Source: Desulfocurvus sp. (GTDB lineage Bacteria > Desulfobacterota > Desulfovibrionia > Desulfovibrionales > Desulfovibrionaceae). From it: DNA of 5,855 bases. Within the stretch, counting starts at the first letter, position 1. The number at the start of each line of letters is the position of its first letter. This document shows positions 1 to 5,027 of this stretch, piece by piece. The notes under the pieces were generated by a model. That model was not told the origin of the DNA, did not search any database, and saw nothing but the letters and a program-made list of their open reading frames with translations. Both the position numbers and the translations under genes were made by a program. Where the stretch lies: NCBI RefSeq assembly GCF_023230885.1, contig NZ_JALNWM010000212.1, forward strand, positions 1-5,855, read 5' to 3'.

Positions 1-2
1 CC

Positions 3-170
3 CGCAAGCTGGCCGTCCTGCGCGAGCAGCGCGACGACCTGGCCCGGGCCGTGCTGGAGCTGCTGGACGACTACGCCCGGGGCCTGCGCCGCCCCAAGGT
101 CTACTACCAGTTCAAGATGTACAACGACCCCGCCCTGAACCCCGCGCTCTACGCCCGCCGGGGCGAGTAG
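3..170 (+). CDS. C-terminal end of an unidentified protein (5' end outside window)
   Basis: An open frame runs in from the left edge and stops at TAG 168-170, giving the last 55 residues of a protein whose start is not in the window. Codon choice (GCC, CTG, CGC, GAC, AAG) matches the genes downstream, so it is very likely real coding sequence. The visible part begins with a charged, probably helical stretch rich in Leu, Arg, Asp and Glu. It ends with an aromatic segment containing KVYYQFKMYNDPALNP and the final residues ARRGE. I see no cysteine motif, membrane segment or catalytic signature, and I do not recognise the family. It ends 19 bases before gatB on the same strand, so co-transcription with gatB is likely. 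No function is assigned. Confidence 0.75.
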   Translation, partial: RKLAVLREQRDDLARAVLELLDDYARGLRRPKVYYQFKMYNDPALNPALYARRGE

Positions 171-176
171 GGCGGC

Positions 177-182
177 AAGGAA
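177..182 (+). promoter_or_regulatory. Ribosome binding site of gatB
   Basis: AAGGAA lies seven bases before the ATG at 190, inside the 19-base gap after the upstream gene. It supports this start, which also gives the expected GatB N-terminus. No separate promoter is visible in the short gap. Confidence 0.7.
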
Positions 183-189
183 CGCCGCC

Positions 190-1620
190 ATGCCCGTCTA
201 CGAAGCCGTCATCGGCCTTGAGGTCCACGCCCAGCTGCGCACCGAGTCCAAGCTCTTTTGCGCCTGCTCCACGCGCTTCGGCCAGGAGCCGAACACCAAC
301 GTCTGCCCGGTGTGCGCCGGCATGCCCGGCACGCTGCCCGTGCTCAACGCCCGGGCCGTGGAATACGCCGTGATGATGGCCCTGGCGGTGGGCTGCCGCG
401 TGAACCGCGTCAACGTCTTCGCGCGCAAGAACTATTTCTATCCCGACCTGCCCCTGGGCTACCAGATATCGCAGTTCGACCTGCCCCTGGCCGAGGGCGG
501 CAGCGTGACCATCGACGCGGGCGCCGGGCCGAAGGTCGTCGGCATCACGCGCATCCACATGGAGAACGACGCGGGCAAGAGCATCCACTCCCAGGCCGAG
601 AACGTTTCCTTCGTGGACCTGAACCGCGCGGGCACCCCGCTCATCGAGATCGTCAGCGAGCCGGACATGCGCAGCCCCGAGGAGGCCGAAGCCTATCTGC
701 GCGCCCTGCATTCGGTGGTGACCTGGCTTGGCATCTGCGACGGCAACATGGAGGAGGGCTCCTTCCGCTGCGACGCCAACGTCTCCATCCGCCCCGTGGG
801 GCAGCGCGAGTTCGGCACGCGCACCGAGCTGAAGAACATGAACTCCTTCCGCAACGTGCGCCGGGCCATCGCCTACGAGATCGCCCGCCAGGAGGACCTG
901 CTGGCCGACGGCGGGGCCGTGGTGCAGCAGACGCGCCTGTTCGACGCCGACAAGGGCGTGACCCACGCCATGCGCGGCAAGGAGGAGGCCCACGACTACC
1001 GCTATTATCCGGACCCGGACCTGTTGCCGGTGGAGATTTCCGAAACCATGATCGCGGACCTGCGCGCGGCACTGCCCGAGCTGCCCGCCGCGCGCCGGGC
1101 GCGCTTCGAGTCGGCCCTGGGCCTGCCCCCCGAGGCCGTGGCCGCGCTCACCGCCGACCGCGCCCTGTCCGACTACTACGAGGCCGCCGTGGCCGCCTAT
1201 GACGAGCCGCGCAAGGTCGCCAACTGGATGCTTTCCGAAATGCTGCGCCGCCTGAACGACACCGGGGTCGGCGTGGCCGACTGCGCCCTGGCCCCCGAGG
1301 GCTTCGCGGCCATCGTGCGCATGGTCGAGGAGGGCGCCGTGAGCCAGAAGAGCGGGCGCGACATGTTCGCGGCCCTGTTCGCCGGGGGCGGCGACCCCGA
1401 GGCCTACGCCCGCGAGCACGGCCTGGCCCAGGTGTCGGACTCCGCCGCCCTGGAGGCCGCCGTGGACGCCGTGCTGGCGGCCAACCCCGCCGAGGTCGAG
1501 GCCTACCGCGCGGGCAAGACCAAGCTCATGGGCTTTTTCGTCGGCCAGGTCATGCGCGCCACCAAGGGCCAGGCCAACGCCAAGCTGCTGAACGAGATCA
1601 TCACCGCCCGCCTGGGCTGA
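190..1620 (+). CDS. gatB: Aspartyl/glutamyl-tRNA amidotransferase subunit B
   Basis: GatB is the tRNA-binding and kinase-like subunit of the cytoplasmic GatCAB complex. The complex converts Glu-tRNA(Gln) and/or Asp-tRNA(Asn) to the amidated forms, using ATP and ammonia supplied by GatA. The 476-residue length is normal for the family. Diagnostic segments are VIGLEVHAQL at 7-16, YPDLPLGYQISQFDLPL at 84-100, the family signature VDLNRAGTPLIEIVSEPDM at 142-160, and MEEGSFRCDANVSIRP at 187-202. The C-terminal YqeY-like tail ends with KGQANAKLLNEI. Four cysteines (24, 26, 39, 42; C-x-C then C-x2-C) could hold a metal ion. The ATG has a good Shine-Dalgarno sequence. gatA and gatC are not in this window, so the subunits are not all in one operon here. 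Which tRNA is the substrate cannot be told from this subunit alone. Confidence 0.97.
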   Translation: MPVYEAVIGLEVHAQLRTESKLFCACSTRFGQEPNTNVCPVCAGMPGTLPVLNARAVEYAVMMALAVGCRVNRVNVFARKNYFYPDLPLGYQISQFDLPLAEGGSVTIDAGAGPKVVGITRIHMENDAGKSIHSQAENVSFVDLNRAGTPLIEIVSEPDMRSPEEAEAYLRALHSVVTWLGICDGNMEEGSFRCDANVSIRPVGQREFGTRTELKNMNSFRNVRRAIAYEIARQEDLLADGGAVVQQTRLFDADKGVTHAMRGKEEAHDYRYYPDPDLLPVEISETMIADLRAALPELPAARRARFESALGLPPEAVAALTADRALSDYYEAAVAAYDEPRKVANWMLSEMLRRLNDTGVGVADCALAPEGFAAIVRMVEEGAVSQKSGRDMFAALFAGGGDPEAYAREHGLAQVSDSAALEAAVDAVLAANPAEVEAYRAGKTKLMGFFVGQVMRATKGQANAKLLNEIITARLG

Positions 1621-1629
1621 GGCCCGGGC
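1610..1629 (+). other. Stem-loop enclosing the gatB stop codon
   Basis: Bases 1610-1617 (GCCTGGGC) pair with 1622-1629 (GCCCGGGC) as eight consecutive pairs, one of them G-U. The loop is TGAG and contains the gatB TGA stop (1618-1620). No T-tract follows, so it is not a standard intrinsic terminator. It sits about 27 bases before the mtnA start and could affect message stability or flow into mtnA. The structure is read directly; any role is inference. Confidence 0.4.
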
Positions 1630-1646
1630 CGACCCCCAACCGCACC

Positions 1647-1650
1647 GAGG
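1647..1650 (+). promoter_or_regulatory. Ribosome binding site supporting the GTG start of mtnA
   Basis: GAGG ends five bases before the GTG at 1656. The resulting N-terminus (MDWHIRFNDAEDRLELLDQR) fits the MtnA family, which supports GTG over any later in-frame start. Confidence 0.6.
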
Positions 1651-1655
1651 TTTTC

Positions 1656-2708
1656 GTGGACTGGCATATCCGCTTCAACGACGCCGAGGACCGCCTGGAA
1701 CTGCTGGACCAGCGCACCCTTCCCGTGCGCGAGGACTGGTTCCACTGCACGGACACGGCCAGCACCATCTACGCCCTGCAAACGATGGTCGTGCGCGGGG
1801 CCCCGGCCATCGGCGTGACGGCGGCCTACGGCTGCTGGCTGGCCGCGCGCGAGGCCCTGGCCACGGCCGGGCCCGGGGAGGCGGACTGGCGCCCGTGCCT
1901 GGAGGCGCTGCTCGCCGACCTGGAAAACGCCCGGCCCACGGCGGTGAACCTGGCCTGGGCCGTGCGGCGCATGCGCGCGGCCTGGGAGCCGGGGCAGGAC
2001 ATCGAGGCCCTGTGCGCCTCCTGGCTGGCCCTGGCCCGGGATATCCACGAGGAGGACAAGCGGTTTTGCCGCCGCCTGGGCGCCGTGGGCGCCGAGGTCA
2101 TCGACGACGGCGACACGGTGATGACCCACTGCAACGCGGGCGCCCTGGCCACGGCGGACTACGGCACGGCCCTGGGCGTCATCCGCGGGGCGTGGGACGC
2201 GGGCAAGCGCAACATCCGCGTCATCGCCAACGAGACGCGGCCCTTCCTCCAGGGCGCGCGGCTCACGGCCTGGGAGCTGGCCAAGGACGGCATCCCCGTC
2301 AGGGTCGCCTGCGACAACGCCTGCGCCTTGCTGATGAAAAAGGGGCTGGTGCAGAAGGTGGTGGTCGGGGCGGACCGCATCGCGGCCAACGGCGACGCGG
2401 CCAACAAGATCGGCACCCTGGGCGTGGCCATCCTGGCGCGGCATTTCGGGGTGCCGTTCTATGTGGCGGCGCCCCTGTCGACCATCGACCCCGACACCCC
2501 CGACGGCGACGCCATCCCCATCGAGGACCGCACCCCGCGCGAGGTGACCCATGTGGGCGCCACGCAGATCGTGCCCGACGGCGTGGAGGTCTATAACATG
2601 GCCTTCGACCCGACCCCGGCGGAGCTCATCGCGGGCATCGTCACCGAGGTGGGCATCCTGCGCCCGCCCTACGGGGAGAGCATCGCGGCGGCCCTGGCCG
2701 GGCGCTGA
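1656..2708 (+). CDS. mtnA: S-methyl-5-thioribose-1-phosphate isomerase
   Basis: MtnA converts 5-methylthioribose-1-phosphate to 5-methylthioribulose-1-phosphate in the cytoplasm. It acts in methionine salvage, or in related routes that dispose of methylthioadenosine. The protein is 350 residues, normal for the family, which shares its fold with the eIF2B alpha/beta/delta subunits. Visible hallmarks are VRGAPAIGVTAAYG (46-59), THCNAGALATADYGTALG (157-174), ANETRPFLQGARLTAWEL (191-208), and VVGADRIAANGDAANKIGT (236-254). Cys159 and Asp240 fall where the catalytic Cys and Asp lie in characterised MtnA (Cys160/Asp240 in Bacillus subtilis). These residues separate it from eIF2B-type relatives. It starts with GTG, 35 bases after gatB, and probably shares its transcript. 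No other salvage gene (mtnB, C, D, K, N or P) is in the window, so the complete pathway cannot be inferred here. Confidence 0.96.
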   Translation: MDWHIRFNDAEDRLELLDQRTLPVREDWFHCTDTASTIYALQTMVVRGAPAIGVTAAYGCWLAAREALATAGPGEADWRPCLEALLADLENARPTAVNLAWAVRRMRAAWEPGQDIEALCASWLALARDIHEEDKRFCRRLGAVGAEVIDDGDTVMTHCNAGALATADYGTALGVIRGAWDAGKRNIRVIANETRPFLQGARLTAWELAKDGIPVRVACDNACALLMKKGLVQKVVVGADRIAANGDAANKIGTLGVAILARHFGVPFYVAAPLSTIDPDTPDGDAIPIEDRTPREVTHVGATQIVPDGVEVYNMAFDPTPAELIAGIVTEVGILRPPYGESIAAALAGR

Positions 2709-2756
2709 CCCCGCCGCGCCGCCCCTTGCGCGCGGCGGCGAACCAGGGTAGCACCA

Positions 2757-2801
2757 CGGGCCGCCCCCGGCCGGAGCCGGGGCGGCCCGCGCCTTGTTGT
2801 T
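2757..2801 (+). terminator. Probable intrinsic terminator after mtnA
   Basis: Bases 2757-2767 pair perfectly with 2779-2789 (11 GC-only pairs). After one bulged C at 2768, GGC 2769-2771 pairs with GCC 2776-2778 around a CGGA loop. The short T-rich stretch TTGTTGTT (2794-2801) follows. The stem is very strong but the T-tract is broken by G, so termination efficiency is uncertain. Its place 48 bases after the mtnA stop and before der fits the end of the gatB-mtnA unit. Confidence 0.6.
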
Positions 2802-2836
2802 CCACTCCCTGCAAATCTGCGCTATACGGACAATCA
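2800..2836 (+). promoter_or_regulatory. Possible weak promoter immediately before der
   Basis: This is an unusually AT-containing patch in very GC-rich DNA. TATACG (2823-2828) matches the sigma-70 -10 consensus at four of six positions. Seventeen bases upstream is TTCCAC (2800-2805), a poor -35 match. A transcript from it would begin at about 2835, essentially at the der ATG (2836). The only Shine-Dalgarno candidate is GGA at 2828-2830. The preceding probable terminator makes a separate der promoter plausible, but the motif match is modest. Confidence 0.35.
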
Positions 2837-4509
2837 TGCTCGCAACCATCGCCATCATCGGACGGCCCAACGTCGGCAAGTCCACGCTGTTCAACCGCCT
2901 GCTGCGCCGCAACAAGGCCCTGACCCACGACATGCCCGGGGTCACGCGCGACCGCCTCCACGGCGTGGTCCGCCCCCAGGAGGGGCGGCCCTTCGTCCTG
3001 GTGGACACCGGGGGGCTCGTGCCCGAGTCCAACGTGGACATCGAGCGGGCCATCGAGGAGCAGGCCGCCGAGGCCCTGGCCGAGGCCCAGGCCGTGCTTT
3101 TCGTGGTCGACGCCCGCGAGGGCCTGACCCCCGTGGACGCCCAGGTCGCCCGCGACCTGCGCCAGAGCGGGCGGCCCGTGCTGCTGGTGGCCAACAAGGT
3201 CGACGGCGGCGAGCAGGAAAGCGTGGCCGCCGAGTTCCATGCCCTGGGCCTGGAAATGGCCTGCGTCAGCGCCGAGCACGGCCACGGGGTTCCGGCCCTG
3301 GTGGAGCGCCTGGAGCGCTTCCTGGACGAGCACGGCATCGCCTCCGCCGAGCCCGAGGCGGACCCCGAGGCCCGGGGCCTGCGCATCGCCATGCTCGGGC
3401 GGCCCAACGCGGGCAAATCCTCCATCATCAACGCCATCCTGGGCGAGCGGCGGCTCATCGTCTCCGACGAGGCCGGAACCACCCGCGACAGCGTGGACGT
3501 GACCTTCGAGCGCGGCGGGCGGACCTACACCTTCGTGGACACCGCCGGGGTCCGGCGGCGCACGCGCATCGAGGACGCCCTGGAGCGCTTCTCGGTGCTG
3601 CGCAGCCTGAAGAGCAGCGCCAAGGCCCAGGTGGCCGTGCTGGTGGTTGACGGCATGCAGGCCATGTCGCACCAGGACAAGCGGCTCATCGAGTTCCTGG
3701 ACCGCGAGAAGACGCCCTTCATCGTGGCCGTGAACAAGACCGACCTGCTGCCCAAGGACACCATGCGCGCCCTGCGCGAGCATTACGCCAAGGAGCTGGC
3801 GATGGTCGGCCATGTGCCCGTGGTCTACACCAGCGCCGTGACCCGGGCCGGTCTCGGGGGGCTGCTGCCCCTGGCGGAGAAGATCTGGGCCGAGTGCTCC
3901 CTGCGCGCGGGCACCGGCGAGCTGAACCGCATCATGCAGGAGGCCATCCTGCGCCACCAGCCGCCGCTCATCAAGCGCCGCCGGGCCAAGTTCTACTACC
4001 TGACCCAGGCCGGGACCATGCCGCCGACCTTCGTGTTCTTCGTCAACGATCCCGAGCTGGTGAAGGAATCGTACCAGCGCTATCTCGAAAAGCAGCTGCG
4101 CAAGTTCGTGGGCCTGGGCATGGCGCCCATGGCCGTGTACTTCCGCGCCAGCCACGAGAAGAAGGCCGCCCCGGCGACCAAGCCGCGCCGCCAGGCCCCC
4201 GAGCCCCGCCGCGCGCCCAAGCCGCGCCAGAAATCCACCAAGCTCGGCCCCGCGTCCAAGGCCGCCGAAACCCCGGCGGAGCAGGGCGCCCCGGCGCCCG
4301 CCCCCAAGGGCAGGGGCAAGGCGGAGGCACCCAAGGGCAAGCCCGACGCCCCCCGGCCCGCCAAATCCGGCAAGCCCGACGCCCCCCGGCCCGCCAAACC
4401 CAGGGGCCGCACCCCGGCCAAGGGCATCGCCCGCAAGCCCGGCGGCGGCAAATCCGGCGCGCGCAAGGCCACGGCGGGCAAGGGCTCCGGCAAGGGCGGG
4501 CGGGGGTAG
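2836..4509 (+). CDS. der: Ribosome assembly GTPase Der (EngA) with a long basic C-terminal tail
   Basis: Der is a double GTPase that binds the 50S subunit and is needed for its maturation. Both G domains are complete. The first has GRPNVGKS 9-16, GVTRD 35-39, DTGG 57-60, NKVD 120-123 and SA 145-146. The second has GRPNAGKS 188-195, GTTRD 214-218, DTAG 235-238, NKTD 300-303 and SA 333-334. A KH-like domain follows at about 350-438, including PPTFVFFVNDPELVKESY. The ATG at 2836 gives the usual family N-terminus; an in-frame TTG at 2794 would add 14 unlikely residues. The protein is 557 residues, about 100 longer than most Der proteins. Residues 441-557 form a low-complexity Lys/Arg/Pro/Ala/Gly tail with about 33 basic and 7 acidic residues by hand count. 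The tail carries a tandem repeat and probably binds rRNA (inference). The second P-loop has Ala where Val is common. Confidence 0.97.
   Translation: MLATIAIIGRPNVGKSTLFNRLLRRNKALTHDMPGVTRDRLHGVVRPQEGRPFVLVDTGGLVPESNVDIERAIEEQAAEALAEAQAVLFVVDAREGLTPVDAQVARDLRQSGRPVLLVANKVDGGEQESVAAEFHALGLEMACVSAEHGHGVPALVERLERFLDEHGIASAEPEADPEARGLRIAMLGRPNAGKSSIINAILGERRLIVSDEAGTTRDSVDVTFERGGRTYTFVDTAGVRRRTRIEDALERFSVLRSLKSSAKAQVAVLVVDGMQAMSHQDKRLIEFLDREKTPFIVAVNKTDLLPKDTMRALREHYAKELAMVGHVPVVYTSAVTRAGLGGLLPLAEKIWAECSLRAGTGELNRIMQEAILRHQPPLIKRRRAKFYYLTQAGTMPPTFVFFVNDPELVKESYQRYLEKQLRKFVGLGMAPMAVYFRASHEKKAAPATKPRRQAPEPRRAPKPRQKSTKLGPASKAAETPAEQGAPAPAPKGRGKAEAPKGKPDAPRPAKSGKPDAPRPAKPRGRTPAKGIARKPGGGKSGARKATAGKGSGKGGRG
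4336..4401 (+). repeat. 33-bp tandem duplication inside the der tail
   Basis: Bases 4336-4368 and 4369-4401 are adjacent copies identical at 32 of 33 positions; the one difference is T4366 versus C4399 (codon TCC versus CCC). Each copy encodes GKPDAPRPAK plus Ser or Pro (residues 501-511 and 512-522). The near-identity and multiple-of-three length indicate a recent in-frame duplication. Confidence 0.9.
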
Positions 4510-4530
4510 GGCGCCCGGCCGGACCGCGCG

Positions 4531-4800
4531 CGGACACCCCCCGGACGCAGGGCGCGAACGTACGCGGGCGGGCTTGGGCGCGAACCCGGCCCCGGGCGCG
4601 GGACACGGACGCCCGGGAAGCCTCGGCCCGGGGTACGCGCAGGCGGGCTCGGCGCAACCCGGGCCGGCCCCGGGCGCGGGGCGCGAACGCCAGGAACCCT
4701 GGCTTGCGGGCGCGCGGGCTGGCCTGGACTTGAACACACCCGGGCCGGGCCTGGACCCGGACGCAGGCGGACACCCCCCGGACGCGGACGCAGGCGGGCG
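4531..4800. repeat. Degenerate GC-rich direct-repeat region downstream of der
   Basis: An exact 18-base repeat (CGGACACCCCCCGGACGC) occurs at 4531-4548 and 4768-4785. Between the copies are other exact shared words. A 15-mer GGCCCCGGGCGCGGG is at 4588-4602 and 4666-4680. GGGCGCGAAC is at 4550-4559, 4576-4585 and 4679-4688. GTACGCG is at 4560-4566 and 4633-4639. GGACGCAGGCGG is at 4759-4770 and 4786-4797. The spacings of 73 and 78 suggest a decayed tandem array of roughly 75-78-base units. A small hairpin GCCAGG-AAC-CCTGGC sits at 4689-4703. I do not recognise this as a named repeat family. Confidence 0.65.
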
Positions 4801-4879
4801 GGGCCGACGTGAAAGCGCGCGGGCGGATCACGGGCGCGAGGCCCGGCCCCTGCGGGGAGCTTGGGTACGGCCCGCGCCG

Positions 4880-4913
4880 CCCGGGCGCCTTGACCTCACC
4901 CGGGGTTTTTCTT
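4880..4913 (+). terminator. Weak terminator-like hairpin with T-tract upstream of ilvE
   Basis: CCCGGG at 4880-4885 can pair with CCCGGG at 4899-4904, and the T-tract TTTTTCTT (4906-4913) follows. The stem is only six pairs with a 13-base loop, so it is marginal. It is the only T-tract in the gap and could stop transcripts reading out of der. It overlaps the ilvE promoter elements, so the T-run may simply be promoter spacer. Confidence 0.3.
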
Positions 4914-4918
4914 ACCTT
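4890..4918 (+). promoter_or_regulatory. Probable sigma-70 promoter of ilvE
   Basis: TTGACC (4890-4895) matches the -35 consensus at five of six positions. It is followed by a 17-base spacer and TACCTT (4913-4918), a three-of-six match to the -10 consensus. Transcription would start near 4925 and leave a leader of about 100 bases before ilvE. The surrounding sequence is less GC-rich than elsewhere in the gap. The good -35 and ideal spacing are the main support. Confidence 0.5.
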
Positions 4919-4950
4919 CCCCTGTCACGCCGCGCCCCCGCGCGCCGTCG

Positions 4951-4993
4951 GGCTCCGCATGTCGGGCGGAGCCGCGCCGGGCCTCCCCGGCGC
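4951..4993 (+). promoter_or_regulatory. Two abutting perfect stem-loops in the ilvE leader
   Basis: Stem one pairs GGCTCCGC (4951-4958) with GCGGAGCC (4966-4973) around a seven-base loop. Stem two begins at the very next base and pairs GCGCCGGG (4974-4981) with CCCGGCGC (4986-4993) around a CCTC loop. Both have eight uninterrupted pairs. They lie within the predicted leader, 20 bases before the Shine-Dalgarno sequence. No T-tract follows, so they are not a standard intrinsic terminator. A role in message stability or control of ilvE is inference. Confidence 0.5.
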
Positions 4994-5012
4994 TCAACCT
5001 CTACGCCTTTCC

Positions 5013-5019
5013 GAGGGAG
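5013..5019 (+). promoter_or_regulatory. Strong ribosome binding site of ilvE
   Basis: GAGGGAG ends eight bases before the ATG at 5028. It decides this start over an in-frame ATG at 4959, which lies in a hairpin loop, has no Shine-Dalgarno sequence and would add 23 Gly/Pro/Leu-rich residues atypical of the family. Confidence 0.8.
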
Positions 5020-5027
5020 TCCCAACC

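Larger units (their letters stand above)
4510..5027. other. 518-base gap between der and ilvE
   Basis: No convincing gene lies here. The first 300 bases are GC-rich and dominated by degenerate repeats (about 4531-4800). Several frames on both strands are open simply because stop codons are rare in such sequence. The middle, about 4813-4879, holds only short GC palindromes such as CCCC-TGC-GGGG at 4847-4857. The right third carries a possible terminator, the ilvE promoter, two stem-loops and the ilvE ribosome binding site, listed separately. No clear terminator with a T-tract lies directly after der. Confidence 0.7.

Noticed and set aside
112..1419. Minus-strand open frame antisense to gatB
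   Set aside because: It mirrors gatB codons, and its Gly/Ala/Val/His-rich translation is typical of a shadow frame.
2712..2740. First GC hairpin after mtnA (CGCCGC with GCGGCG) as the terminator
   Set aside because: The pairing is short and ambiguous in register and has no T-tract; the hairpin at 2757-2789 is much stronger.
2794..2835. TTG at 2794 as the der start
   Set aside because: It would add 14 residues before the canonical N-terminus, lies in the T-rich tail of the probable terminator, and has no Shine-Dalgarno sequence.
1503..3482. Long minus-strand open frame spanning the gatB end, mtnA and the der start
   Set aside because: It crosses three features on the other strand, including a terminator hairpin, and its translation has no recognisable family motif.
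3894..4733. Plus-strand open frame overlapping the der 3' end and the repeat region
   Set aside because: It is out of frame with der for most of its length. Its Arg/Gly/Ala/Pro-rich translation is a composition artefact with no ribosome binding site or domain.
2641..4737. Very long minus-strand open frame opposite der
   Set aside because: It is antisense to a certain der gene, has a low-complexity Gly/Ala/Leu/His/Gln translation with no domain, and arises from GC-rich codons read in reverse.
4531..4785. 18-base direct repeats as the ends of a small mobile element
   Set aside because: There are no terminal inverted repeats and no transposase, and related words recur inside and beyond the interval, so a decayed tandem array fits better.
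4043..4831. Minus-strand open frame covering the repeat region and der tail
   Set aside because: Its translation is Arg/Ala/Pro/Gly/Cys low complexity, it has no family resemblance, and it runs into der antisense.
4959..5027. In-frame ATG at 4959 as an extended ilvE start
   Set aside because: It lies in a hairpin loop without a Shine-Dalgarno sequence, and the ATG at 5028 has a strong site and the usual family N-terminus.
4925..5027. Branched-chain leader-peptide attenuator before ilvE
   Set aside because: I found no short reading frame with clustered Leu, Ile or Val codons behind a ribosome binding site, and no terminator T-tract follows the hairpins.
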